Shown in pieces: positions 22,159 through 33,235 of a stretch of DNA of 64,000 nucleotides. Made by a program: the position numbers and the translations under genes. The notes beneath the pieces were generated by a model. The model was given only the letters and a program-made list of their open reading frames with translations. It did no database searches and was not told where the DNA came from. Within the stretch, counting starts at the first letter, position 1; every line of letters starts with the position of its first letter. This DNA comes from Diphasiastrum complanatum (taxonomy: Eukaryota > Streptophyta > Lycopodiopsida > Lycopodiales > Lycopodiaceae), in NCBI GenBank assembly GCA_029204225.1, contig CM055092.1:12464476-12528475 (forward strand). Direction: 5' to 3'.

Positions 22159-22874
22159 ATGAATTCCTATCAAAGTATCTCCACAAGTCATGAAGAGGCG
22201 GCTGACAGATATCATTTTCAGCTCAAACAACTTCAAGCATTACTTGCCTTCCAACCACAACCAGAGTGGCATCAGCAGTTGTTTGAAAGAGACCCTGCGG
22301 CCATCAAAGCCTATGTGACAAGTCCGCAACAATTACGGGTGAACGCACACTTTCTGCATTGTATACGATGATCCAAATGGGCGGAATGCGGCACCCCTCT
22401 AGACAAGATCACACTTCAAACTTCAATTGGCCAATCATTCCATCAGAATACGGTTGGACTACGGATGTAGATGCCAGAAGTGCTCTCACCACATTCGCGA
22501 ATCACTATATCAACTGCCCTAATCCAACAGTCCGCGCGGCATCCACTTACGCCCGTGACTTAGAACATTTAATGGGCATTGAAACCAAATGAGATGATTT
22601 TCTTCCCGTCATATTCTTTGATCCTAATAAGGTGCTAGCTTCCAACAAAGTTGAAGATCAGCTGCCAGTCGCTCGTGTATATTACCGAGCTGCCTTTCTT
22701 AGAGATCCCTGGATGGGCCGATTCCAAGCGTGGGTCGACCAAAACTGGTTGACAGGAGTCCACAAGTCCCTCCACACGCCCAAGGACTTGAAGAAACTGG
22801 ACCGCCTCAACTTTATGGAAGATGTCACGGCCTACCTGATCCACCAGAGGCGGGCAAAGAGGATGCTTTACTGA
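22159..22874 (+). pseudogene. Unrecognised broken coding sequence
   Basis: Three adjacent plus-strand open stretches. 22359-22592 and 22632-22874 share one frame, separated by a single TGA at 22590, and 22159-22371 lies in another frame overlapping the first. The predicted residues look protein-like (many Trp, His and Pro, as in QPQPEWHQQLFERDP and RDPWMGRFQAWVDQNWL), and the set spans about 235 codons. I do not recognise the family. Its position ahead of an LTR suggests a retroelement gag or an extra ORF, but that is inference. A frameshift and one stop would make it a pseudogene. Confidence 0.45.
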
Positions 22875-22920
22875 ACCGGCAGAGTGCCAAGGGACCGGCA
22901 CTACTTTAGGTCGTGGGTCT

Positions 22921-23266
22921 TGTTGGGAGTATTTCCAACAAAGTGTAAATAAATAAAATTTATGGTGAATGTGCTTATGGGATATTTCTTTCTCTCTCAC
23001 CTTGTTACCTATTCCCTCCATGGAGTTAATTAGTGTTAATTATTTATTAAGTAAGGAATCACTAGTTGGGAGACCGCCATAGTGAACTTAGTATGTCATT
23101 CCTAAATTGTTACCGCCTTAGAAGAGATCTAGACAACCAATAAAGAACTATGATTTGAGTGGATCTTATCCGTACTCACCCTACACAACGACCTTTAGAT
23201 CATTTCTACTTCTACTAGATGGGAGACCACCATGGTAGAACCTAGAGAAGAACTAAAAGTACAACA
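22921..23266 (+). repeat. Gypsy-type LTR D
   Basis: 346 bp running from TGTTGGGAG to AGTACAACA, with perfect 5-bp end inversion TGTTG/CAACA. One base after its end lies TGGCGTCGTTGCCGAGGA (23268-23285), a variant of the Athila/Tat primer binding site. A phrase GGGAGACCNCCAT is repeated inside (23069 and 23221). Confidence 0.8.
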
Positions 23267-23286
23267 TTGGCGTCGTTGCCGAGGAA

Positions 23287-23633
23287 TGGGGGACGTTTTG
23301 TTGGAAGGTGATGCCCTTTGGACTGTGTAATGCTCCTAGTACCTTCCAACGCGTCATGCAAGTAACCTTTACAGACCTGATAGGAGACACGCTAGAAGTC
23401 TATTAACACGACCTAGGAGTCCATTCCGAAGCATCTAGACATCTAGCTGTACTTGAGAAAATATGTATTCAGTGTCAGAGATATGGTATCTCCCTAAACC
23501 CTTAGAAATACTGGATCTGGGTTACTCATGGTGTTGTCCTAGGACACATCATATCTCGGAATGGAATCGCTACTGATCCTGAAAAGGTAAAAGTCATTAT
23601 AGAGATGCCCATCCCTAGAACCGTGCATGAGGT
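23287..23633 (+). pseudogene. Gypsy reverse transcriptase fragment
   Basis: Plus-strand reading gives KVMPFGLCNAPSTFQRVM..., then the GVVLGHIISRNGIATDPEKV region, with in-frame stops. It follows the PBS by only ~20 bp, so leader, gag and protease have been deleted. RT ends abruptly at 23633, where another LTR starts. Confidence 0.8.
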
Positions 23634-24775
23634 TGTTGGCTGATTCTGATGAGTCCCCAAGTTACTCGGACAGAGCAACTCAAGAGCACCTCTCACCTTA
23701 GATCGGGGAGGTCTTTGAGGAGATAAGACGAATGAAGACTGAGAGCCGAGTATAAGAGCCGAGGAATACTAGTCAGTATTGTCACATAGAAACTGTGTAA
23801 GTGTCATGGTGAATCTCGGAAGATGGAATGACCATGTAGGAACTAGTATTTTCAAGCAAAGTAATAAATGCAAGTAGACCTCTCTTAAAGAAAGTAGAGT
23901 GAGTCACCTTTTGATGGTGACCTCTAGTGGAGAGCATTATTCCACTTGTAATTTGTGAAATGTGGAAATTCCACTAGGATGCCACCTAAGAAGCTCTCTT
24001 GGTTATTTAAGAGACTCCCTCTTTGTGAAGAGGAGCTTTTTGTGTATTGTATCTATTCTATGCTGAAATGAGAAGAACCTTCACGAGTTTCGTGCATCCA
24101 ATGAGATCCTTGATCATGCTTGTTTCTTAAGTCATGCATTCATGATCTTGCCCTTCTCTCCTTTGTGTGTGGTTGTGGATTAGATTTGCTGCTTTCCTAG
24201 AGTGGATTAGTTTTCTATTCTTGTTTAGGGATTAATGTAGGAATCAACATTCAAGTAAACTAAATAGGCTAGAATGTGGTACAAGTCTTGCATATCCTCT
24301 AACATTCTAGTTCTTGATGTTCTTGGGATGTCCAAGAATCAAAAGGCTGGTTGGTTTCTTGATTCTTGGACTTCTAAAATGCTGTAGATTAGTTCTTGTT
24401 TCTTGTTTTGTCAATTAATGCAAGTGTAGCAAGTATAGTAGTGCTTAGGATCTGATTTCAGTTCATTTTGCAGGAAAGTAGAAGTAGGAATCCATCGTTG
24501 TTTCTGAGTAGTAACGTAGATCATTTGTTGAACGCATTGGCTTGCATTTTGGTTGATTATGCATGTGCATTCAATTCAAGAGAGACCCATCCGGATGTCC
24601 TTTGACAGGCAGGACACAATACTACAAAGATAATCTGTCCCTTCTGCCTGATTTTGGGCTTTAAACAAGAAAGAACATTTGTAAGCAAGAGCCCACCGTC
24701 TCTGTTGATAGGCAGAAGAAGAAAGAAACAAAGAAGACTAGTAAACAGATTCTATAGGCTCTGAATCTGTCAACA
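23634..24775 (+). repeat. Gypsy-type LTR E, inserted in the RT remnant
   Basis: About 1,142 bp running from TGTTGGCTGATTC to CTGTCAACA, with TGTTG/CAACA ends. Two bases later TGGCACCATTGCTGC (from 24778) resembles the TGGCGCC-type PBS. A short-exon-like TTGTGTATTGTATC R-region phrase lies near 24040. The LTR starts inside RT codons of the preceding fragment. No matching second LTR is seen, so the element is truncated on its right. Confidence 0.65.
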
Positions 24776-25207
24776 TTTGGCACCATTGCTGCTTGAACTC
24801 CACACCTCATAAACCCATACCTGCTGCAACAGTGTTCTTGAACAAATCCATACCAATTCTCATCTGCAGTCTACCTTGCAAATGAACTACCCTACCTGCA
24901 AAACGACCTGCAAGAAACAACAACTACAAACAAAATGACTTGCTTGCAAATCCATCTGAAAACCAACTTGCTTGCACCTGAACCTGCAAACCAACCAGCA
25001 ACCCACAACAACTGCAAACGCAAATGCACTGCTGTCCAATCCATTTGCGATTAGACTTGCTTTAGTATCAAAATGCAAAACCATCTAAATCCATGCATCC
25101 TATCCTGCAAAACTAGAGCCACACCCATCTCCTACATTCCTCCCAGAGAGACCTATATGCTCCCTCCCTAACCACATTGCTTCAACCGCCCCTTCACGCT
25201 CCCTTTC
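24776..25207. other. Leader-like, CTGCAAAC-rich sequence
   Basis: No gene. A degenerate CTGCAAAC/CTTGCAAA phrase recurs about ten times (24830-25110), then comes a short pyrimidine-rich stretch ahead of the minisatellite. It probably belongs to the leader of the element carrying LTR E. Confidence 0.35.
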
Positions 25208-25857
25208 CGTTCGATCAAATCTCGATTGACGGGTTTTGCTGAAATCTCGACCAATGGATTTTGATCAAATCTCGACCGACGGTTTTCACTGAAATTTTGA
25301 CCGACGGATTTCAATCAAATCTTGACCGACGGTTTTTGCTAAAATCTCGATCGACGGATTTCGATCAAATCTTGACCAGCGGTTTTCGCTGAAATCTCAA
25401 CCGACGGATTTTGATCAAATCTCGATCGACGATTTTCGTTGAAATCTTGACCGATGGGTTTTGATCAAATCTCGACCGACGGGTTTCACAGAAATCTCGA
25501 CTGACGGATTTCGATCAAATCTTGACTGACGGGTTTTGCTGAAATCTCGACCGACGGGTTTCGATCAAATCTCGATCGATGGTTTTCACTGAAATCTCGA
25601 CCGACAGATTTTGATCAAATCTCCACCGACGGTTTTTGCTGAAATCTCGACCGACGGGTTTCGATCAAATCTCCACCGACAATTTTCGCTAAAATCTCGA
25701 CCGACGGATTTTGATCAAATCTCGACCAACGATTTTTGCTGAAATATCGACCGACGGATTTCGATCAAATCTCGACCGACGGTTTTTGCTAAAATTTTGA
25801 CCGACGAAAGCAATCAAATCTCGACCGACGGTTCTGGGTCCAATCTCGACCAAGGGG
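25208..25857. repeat. Dimeric minisatellite, 25-bp monomers in a 50-bp unit
   Basis: About 26 monomers in which two types alternate: one containing GATCAAATCTCGACCGACG, the other GCTGAAATCTCGACCGACG. The GATCAAAT phrase recurs at 25213, 25264, 25314, 25364, 25413 and so on, about every 50 bp, 13 times. Monomers differ by scattered substitutions, mainly C/T changes at CG sites. It abuts the truncated end of gypsy B. Confidence 0.92.
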
Positions 25858-25867
25858 TTCCTCACCA

Positions 25868-26640
25868 TCACATATCATGCTGGACTACATCTGCTTGTTC
25901 TTTTTTGAAAGGACTTGTCTTGGATCTTCGCTTAGCATTCTTAGCAGGAATTGATTGTGGAGGTGATGACTTCTGAGGAGATAAACTCTTCTTCAAAGGT
26001 GAAGACTTCCTAGATGATGATGTCTTACTAGAATTTTGACTTGTAGAATCATCCTCGACTTTTCCTTTGCCTTTATCCAGTAAGGGTGGCACCTTCTTTG
26101 AATCAATATTTCAAGGGATATTTTTCCATTTCAGGACCATATTATAATGTTGCTTAGCTTGTTTCTTCGTCATTGATCCTGTGATCCTATCTTCCTTCAA
26201 TATAACTGCTCTAGGTGATTTTATTGTCGGTTCATCAGGAACATTACGCACTCCAAATCTGGTCGGATCCATATGATTTAGAATTTGCTCATCTATAAGT
26301 TCAGCATTGCCATCAAAAGTCAAGGCATGACTCACAGGAATGAGTTCATCTTCAATCGGACTTGGTATAGGTTCCGTTGATATCCAGACTACATTCAGCA
26401 CATTCAGTGGAAACATGATTGGTGTATCCAAAGTTTGATCTAATAAGAATATCTCACTCAAATCTGATTGATTATCTTGTTGACACATATATCTTGCTGT
26501 ACAATCAATCGTTGCAAGAGCTTCATTCCAATTGACTATATCCATTTGAGAATCGTAATGAACTCCCAAATTTTTCTCTTGTCGGTCACAAGTGTGATCC
26601 GTTGTTGATGAATCATCATCCTCTTTTTGAACCACCGGTT
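25868..26640 (-). pseudogene. Gypsy B protease-RT linker region
   Basis: An open stretch at 26635-26111 and, after one stop, 26092-25868. Ordered motifs match gypsy A: DDSSTTDHT, HYDS, WNEALATIDC, DTPIMFPLN, IEDELIPVSHALTFDG and DEQILNHMDPTRFGVRNV. The tail (SSRKSSPLKKSLSPQKSSPP) is Ser/Lys/Pro-rich and probably disordered. RT would be expected next but is replaced by the minisatellite. Confidence 0.7.
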
Positions 26641-27160
26641 TGATAGTCCAAGTTGCAGGATCAACTTTAACTGCACGTTCACGATTTTCAAAAGTGATTT
26701 TTATGGTACCCTAGTTATGAATTACTTGCACAACTCGTAATCATGAATGTCCCAGTAAAACTCGGTAGACATTTGGCACTTCTACTAAGTTCATCACTAC
26801 GAAAATAATGATGAACTGTACTCCCGCAATTCTGACAGGTATATCTTCAACCATTCCTCGTGGACGAACTGTCGTTTGATCAGTTAGCTGAATAGCAAAA
26901 GATGCAGGCTTGATCTTTGTAAGGCCTCATTTTGCACGTAGCTTTGTAGAGATCAGGTTAACTCTTGAACCGCCATCTATCACGGTTGTTTCTTTAGGAA
27001 ATTGTCTATGTTGTATCGGTAGAGTGATATTCTTTTGGTCACTTTCCCAAGCGGCTCCAACATGGAGTACTTCGTTAGATTCTTCAACTACAGCACAAAT
27101 AAGTGGCTCTTGATGGACTTCTGGTTCTTCTTGAGCTAACTTTTGCGCTAAGACTTATCT
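26641..27160 (-). pseudogene. Gypsy B retropepsin, broken
   Basis: The minus strand shows VIDGGSRVNLISTKL (about 26990-26945), whose IDGGS fits the aspartic protease active-site motif. The IPVRIAGVQFI region and a YRVLLG motif follow. At least three stops (near 26930, 26745 and 26715) break it. In gypsy elements the enzyme cuts the polyprotein. Confidence 0.75.
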
Positions 27161-28923
27161 TGCTTTTGGCACCAACTTCAAGAACTCTCCCAATGAGATA
27201 TTGATCTTGATAGACAAAATGTTCATGAGCAGTTCTGTTTGCGGTGCTTTTCAATCATCTTGAAGGATTCTTCATGATGATGTAACTGATGATTCATATC
27301 CGTACATGAATTTCTTGGAGGCTGCAATGGTGAAGAATGAACTTCTGTTGTTGCTTTAGCAGCTTCAAGCTCTTCTTTTTCTTGCAGATGCTTAATCCAC
27401 TGCCTCATATTTTGATATCTTCGTTTTTCTGTATTAATATTTGGATAGACTCTTGATGTTGTTGTGTATTATTCAATGGTATAGAATCAGCAGATATTGG
27501 ATCTGCTACTAGTTCTTTCTGCTTCTGTGCTCTGGTGACCACCATCAAGGGTGCACTTGGTTCATTCTGAGCTACTGGTCTTTGCTTGATTGTTATCAAA
27601 TTTACAGGTGCTGTAGTCGGTGGTGGCTTCGGTTTTGCTGGACAGTCTTTATAGCAATGCCCATAACCACAGTCATGACAGAATGGTACAAATTTCTCTT
27701 TATTTGGACATTCTGCAACTCTATGATTTTCTCCACCAAAGCATCCAGGTGGTGCTCTGGTCCAATTTCTAGAGGCTTGTTGTTGAGCGACAACATAAAT
27801 AGCATACTGTTCCAAAAATCCACCTTCTTGATCAGTACCATAATTTCATTGTTCAGCACTTCCGTAAGGTTCTGATTCCATCAAATTGGCAGGAGGAGCG
27901 GAGTGCTTTGGTGGGGCAGATAAAGCTAAACGTTTTGGGTATCCAAGAGCAGATTGTCAAGGTCTTGCTGCTGGATTTCCTCCATATTGTGGTTCTTGAT
28001 ATCCCATTTGGGCATACCGTTGCTGAATTATCACTGATTTCCATTCATTTTTTTAATTGAGGACACTCGTTCACTGTGTGATTTCCTGTACAAATAGAAC
28101 TCCAGACATTTTCCCTGGTAGGAAAAGTCTTCACAAACTTCTCAGGTTTCTTGTTCGCTTGTCTGTGAAAATTTTCCAATGCTTTGATCTTCTCATGAAA
28201 TTGCGACTGCAACTTTTTCATCTAATTATTCTGGTTCTTCACAATTTTCTCGAACTCATTGAGCATCATTTCTATAGTAGCATTGGCATTCGTTGATGCA
28301 ATAGTGGTGGATGTCATAGTAGTCTACCCTACTATATAAGGCAACATACTGATATTTGACTCATCATCTAAATATTCATCCTCCTTCTGAATTGCATCGT
28401 CCATAGTATTTTGCAAGAGTGCATACTCATTATGGTGTTTCAGCTCACATCTGATCCGTTTAGGTAGACCTGACAAAAACCACATAATCATGGCATTTTC
28501 GTTGATCAGCTCAAGTTCGCACTCAGATCTGAGGTGTTTCACCCATTCAATGTAATCTCGAACTATTTCCCGCTTTCCCATTGTAATTTTACTTAAAAGT
28601 AGGAAAGGGTCTTCCATAAACTTTCGCGGTTTGAACCGTGTGATGAGGGCTCGTTTAACAACCTCCCAATCTGTACATTCAGTTTGATTTTGATTATAGT
28701 ACCAATCTTGTGCGACGTCTGTTAAGGCCATAGGAAACAGCTTAAGTTTATCTTGAGGATAAATCTCGCCATAGACTTCACAATATTCAACATAGATCTG
28801 AAGAAATCTAACTGGATGTGTTAATCCATTATATTTGGGTAGATCCAAACGGGGTGCTCTTATAACAATGATTGGATTGACTTCCTGTGGAGCAGCTCCA
28901 GGAGCAGCTCCAGGGGCAACCAT
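27161..28923 (-). pseudogene. Gypsy B gag, broken in two or three parts
   Basis: The first 199-codon stretch (28923-28324) has the capsid-like region LPKYNGLTHPVRFLQIYVEY, LKLFPMALTDVAQDWYY and FLSGLPKRIRCELKH. After stops, the nucleocapsid part (27815-27405) carries FCHDCGYGHCYKDCP, a zinc knuckle with one residue fewer than CX2CX4HX4C, and a second degenerate knuckle CFGGENHRVAECP. A short coiled stretch (27408-27223) leads to protease. The stop at 28324 and later ones mean it is not functional. A closely related gag scrap occurs in element C. Confidence 0.85.
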
Positions 28924-30133
28924 CTTTACAGATTTGGATTAAGCAGACAATGAGATTGGATTTAGATTTTTCAATCAAAAACTATCTCAGATCAGATCTG
29001 CTAAATCTATTTCTCTTTCCAAAAAATCTGATTCTATATCATGACAAAAAATTTGAAATTCGATCAATCGGTACTTCCTAAAAATGATAAATCTTTTAGA
29101 ATCCAAATCAGAATATATTAGATTTGATCCAAATTTTGACAGAGACTTGATCTGGAAAATCAAAAACTAAAAATAGGACTGACAAAGGTTCACTAGACGA
29201 AGATTGGCTCGGCGAAGGTTCAACAGTGCTATTTTTGGAAAAAACTCTCTGATCAACTTTTTTGACAATTTCTTGAAAAATAACCTTCGTCGACCTCTCA
29301 TATGAAAGATATGACATAGATAAAACTATGGAAAACTGGACGAAGGTTTCTGACACAAGAAAATACAATTTTTGTAGTTCGGCAAGGGTAAAAATCAAGA
29401 TTTTCTATGATCTGATCAAGAAATATCTTTGTTGAGCTCAAAAATAGTATTTTACTATAAATAGAATGTTTTGAAAACTCGGCGAAGGTTCTGGCGAAGG
29501 ATCAAGAGCAATACTCATATTTTTTGCAATAAAGTGACTTTTGACAAAAAATATAGCAATATGACAACTGATCCTCTGAAAATCTTTTTATTTTTGGTAT
29601 TATTCTTTGTCGACTTGGCAGTAGATAGATCTGAATCACACCTATGCGAAGTGAATTGAGTGAAGGTTCTTTTTCTGTATTTTTAGAATTTTAATGATAT
29701 TTTGGTGTTTTTTTGCGGTTTTTCTAATGTTTCTGGAAATTTGCTAGGAATTAATCTTTGCCCTTCAAACTAAAGGTTCTGTGAACAAAACCAAAGGTGT
29801 CTGCACTCGGCAAAGGTTTCCTGAAAGAAGGCAAAAAGTATCAACTCTGATGATGCTTTTTGCCTCTTTTTGACCAAATCTGACAGATTTGACCGATTTT
29901 TGTTGTTTTTTTTGTATCTCAAATCCAAATGGATCTTAAGATTGGTGATCTGAATAGCTTTTCCTCTTTAACAATCAAATTAGATTTTAAACAAGGAAAT
30001 CCACTCAAATCAAGCAAAACCAATCCCAAACTATCCCTAAAATGCAGATCTAACACTATTCATGCCACGACAAGATGCCTAATGCAAGCTAACCATCCAA
30101 CAATCATTCTATAAACTGAAAAATTGGCGTAGC
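28924..30133 (-). other. Gypsy B leader with CGAAGGTT motifs
   Basis: 1.2 kb of non-coding, AT-rich sequence between gag and PBS. A CGGCGAAGGTTC-type motif recurs irregularly (near 29181, 29211, 29341, 29481, 29495, 29663 and 29810), sometimes inverted (29282). It is collinear with the leader of element C. Confidence 0.7.
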
Positions 30134-30151
30134 TCCCCGACAACGATGCCA
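30134..30151 (-). other. Primer binding site of gypsy B
   Basis: TGGCATCGTTGTCGGGGA on the minus strand, four bases after the LTR end. It has three differences from the TGGCGCCGTTGCCGGGGA type. Confidence 0.8.
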
Positions 30152-30155
30152 AAAT

Positions 30156-30861
30156 TGTAGTGGGTTTTCTTTTCTTGCCTAACCTGAATCCAAGATCTAG
30201 TCAATCTAGCATTCAAGAGACGAAGTTAATTGTCATGCGTAGGTTTGTTCCCATGAGAGCGATAGCATAGTTCAGATTTCAACATGAATGGAGGATCCAA
30301 ATCTAACTCTAACATCCATTAACACTACATCCATTAACCCTACACATCCATAACAAATATAGCTTATCCTTTTTCTCTCATAAAAAGCATAATAACATTC
30401 AGATCCAACAATTAGCAAAAACCAAAGAAAGCATGAGAGATGGAAGAGGAAAAGAAGAAGAGCAAGGACATTCATCAATCCATTTCTGAAGAAAACCAAT
30501 CTGCTTTATTGAAATGAGAAAATAAAAATATGTAGGAACTCGAGTTGGTCCTTTTTTATAATAGAGAGGAGGACCCTGGCCTCTGAATCCTATTGGTCCA
30601 TTTCTACCTCCCTAATTATTCAAATTTGAAAAGAGTGAGAACCATCGAAATTGGAGGAAAATCCAACTTTATTCACTAACTTGACATTTAGGCCCTACAA
30701 CATTAGAAGTCCCGCAAAAAGGCCTAAAGTCATTTTATTGACTTGTAACTAATCAAATAAGTATGTGATCATCGGGTTGGACTTACACACGCAAGGTGCC
30801 AAATCCCTCTCACTTATTAACTAGGGTTAGGGTTGCCTTGGGATCCGCGAACCCTCCAACA
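30156..30861 (-). repeat. 5' LTR of gypsy B
   Basis: 706 bp, TGTTGGAGG to CCCACTACA on the minus strand. It is homologous to the LTR of element C (32694-33235), which lacks part of the middle. Confidence 0.85.
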
Positions 30862-31025
30862 GCCATGCGTAACGCTTTGCGTTTTATTGTTGAATAGTTC
30901 TTCTCTAGATTTGTAAGATGTCTGCTTGCAAATCGTATTAGATAGTCCTTATATTCACCTGGCGACGTCAAAACTGATCCAATTGCATATTTTGAGACAT
31001 CAGTATGAATATGAAACTCAATCAT
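30862..31025 (-). pseudogene. Gypsy C RNase H fragment
   Basis: About 55 residues with HIHTDVSKYAIGSVLTSP and FASRHLTNLEKNYSTIKRKAL, the typical gypsy RNase H start including its catalytic Asp. Interrupted by the LTR of element B. Confidence 0.8.
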
Positions 31026-31029
31026 CCCA

Positions 31030-31496
31030 GCTCACGTCTGATCCTTTTAGGTAGACTGACAAAAATCACATAATCATGGCATTTTATTAATCAACTCAGG
31101 TTCGCACTTAGATCTGAGGCGTTTAACCCATTCAATGTAATCTCAAACCATTTTTTGCTTTCTCAATTTAAGTTTATTTAAAAGTAAGAAAGGGTCTTCC
31201 ATAAACTTCCGAGGTTTGGACCGTCTGATAAAGGCTTGTTTGACAGACTCCCAATCAGTACGTTCAGTTTCATCTTGATTATAACACCAATCTTGTGCTA
31301 CACCTGTTAAGGCCATTGGAAATAGCTTAAGTTTATCCGGGAGAAAAACTTTGCCATAGACTTCACAAGATTCAGAATAAATCTGAAGAAATCTAACTGG
31401 ATCTGTTAATTCATTGTATTTGGGTAGATCCAACGGGGTGCTCTCCTAACAATGATTGGATTGACTTCTTGAGGAGCACCTTTAGGAGCAGCCATT
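31030..31496 (-). pseudogene. Gypsy C gag fragment
   Basis: The open stretch 31433-31143 contains LPKYNELTDPVRFLQIYSES and LKLFPMALTGVAQDWCYN, about 80% like gag of element B. The remainder to 31030 has frame errors. A small start-region match (GAPKGA near 31475) links it to the leader. Confidence 0.8.
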
Positions 31497-32672
31497 ATTA
31501 TAGATTAGATCAAGCAGACAATGAGATTGGATCTAGATTTTCAATCAGGAACTATCTCAGATCAGATTTGTTAGATCTCTTCCACTTGACGAGAATCAGA
31601 TTCCTATACCGTGAAAAAGATTCCTAAGATCAAACGTTCAACACTTTTCAAAATGAAAAATTCTCAGAATCAAAATCAGACTGAATCAGATTTGACCCAA
31701 AATTTGATAGAGACTTGATCTGGAACATCAAAACCTAAAAATAGTACTGACGAAGGTCCCTTAGGCGAAGGTTAACTCGACGAAGGTTCAATAGTATTAT
31801 TTTTGGTAAAAACTCTCTGATCAGATTTTTTTTGACAAATTCTATAGAAATAACATTCATTGAACTTTCAGACTGAGAATCTGACACAAATAAAACTAGG
31901 GTAGAATTGGCGAAGGTTTTTGATACATAAAAGCACAGTTTCTGTAGTTTGGCGAGGGTAAAAATAGAGATTTCCTATAATCCGAATAGAATGAATGTTC
32001 GCTGAACTCAAAAATAATAAATTATTGTCAATAGAATAATCTGAAAACTTGGCGAAGGTTCTGGAGAAGAATCAAGAGTAATATTTGTATTTTTGCAAAA
32101 AAGAGACTTTTTTAACAAAAATATAACAATATGACAACTGATCCTCTAATAAACCTTCTATTTTTTATATTATTCTTTGCCAACCTGGCAGTAGATAGAT
32201 CTGAATCACACCTATACACAGTGAATCGGACAAAGGTTCTTTTTTTGTATTTTTAGGGTTTTGGTGATTTTTTGGTATTTTTTGGTGGTTTTTCTGATGT
32301 TTTTGAAAATCTGCTGGAAAGGATTGTTCGCCCTTCAAACTGAAGATTTTGTGATCAAAATTGAGGGTGCTTGCAACTCGGCGAACTTTTTCTAAAAGAG
32401 GACAAAAAGTTATCAACTCTGACCGATTTGATCGATTTTTGTTGTTTTTCCTGATATCTCAGATCCAAATGGATTTCAAGATTAGTGATCTGAATAGCTT
32501 TTCCTGTTCAACAATCATATTAGATTTCAAGCAAGAAAATCCACTCAAATCTGGCAAAATCACTCCCAAACTAATCCTAAATGCAGCTTTAACACTACTC
32601 ATGCCACAACAAGATGCCTAATGCAAGCTAACCGTCCAACAAACATGCTACACACTGGAAAATTAGCGTAGC
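31497..32672 (-). other. Gypsy C leader with CGAAGGTT motifs
   Basis: Collinear with the leader of element B. CGAAGGTT-type motifs appear near 31751, 31767, 31780, 31911, 32051 and 32228. No coding sequence. Confidence 0.7.
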
Positions 32673-33235
32673 TCCCTAGCAACGGCACCAAATTGTAGTG
32701 GGTTTCTTTTCTTGCCTATCCTCAATCCAAGATCTAATCAATATAGCATCAAGGAGATGAAGTTAGTTGTCACGCGTAGATTCGTTCCCATGAGAGTGAT
32801 AACATAGTTCAGATTTCAGCATGAATCTCCCTTTCTCTCTTACAAAAAGTATAGAAACATGCAAACCCAACAATAATCAGATCCAACAATTGATAAATTC
32901 AAAAAAAACATGAGATATTGGTCTCTTTTTATAGTAGATAGGAGGACCCTGGCCTCTGAATCCTATTGGTCCATTTCTGCCTCCCTAATTATTCAAATTA
33001 AAAAAAGAGTGGAAAGCATCCAAAATTGGAAAGAAACCCAACTTTATTTGCTAACTTGACATTTAGGCCCTGCGACATTAAAAGTCCCACAGAAAGGCCT
33101 AAAGTCCTTTTATTGACTTTCTAATTAATCAAATCTCTATGTGATCATCGGGTTAGACTTACACACGCAGGGTGCCAAATCCCTCTTACTTAATAACTAG
33201 GGTTAGGGTTGCCTCGGAATCTGCAAACTCTCCAA
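32673..33235 (-). repeat. 5' LTR (32694-33235) and PBS (32673-32690) of gypsy C
   Basis: The LTR starts TGTAGTGGG on the plus strand, like element B, and is about 540 bp because an internal part is missing. The PBS on the minus strand is TGGTGCCGTTGCTAGGGA. The right edge is approximate. Confidence 0.75.

Larger units (their letters stand above)
25868..30861 (-). mobile_element. Ty3/gypsy element B (same family as A), truncated
   Basis: Minus-strand order: LTR (30861-30156), PBS (30151-30134), leader, gag, protease, linker. RT, RNase H, integrase and the 3' LTR are missing because the element ends at the minisatellite. The right LTR edge sits inside RNase H sequence of element C, so B inserted into C. 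Coding frames contain few but clear stops. Confidence 0.85.
30862..33235 (-). mobile_element. Ty3/gypsy element C, heavily deleted
   Basis: Minus-strand order: LTR, PBS, leader, gag fragment, then an RNase H fragment joined directly to gag near 31028, showing an internal deletion of protease, linker and RT. It is cut at 30862 by the insertion of element B. Confidence 0.8.

Noticed and set aside
25208-25857. CRISPR-like regular repeats
   Set aside because: The units are directly adjacent with no unique spacers, and the genome is a plant; this is a minisatellite.
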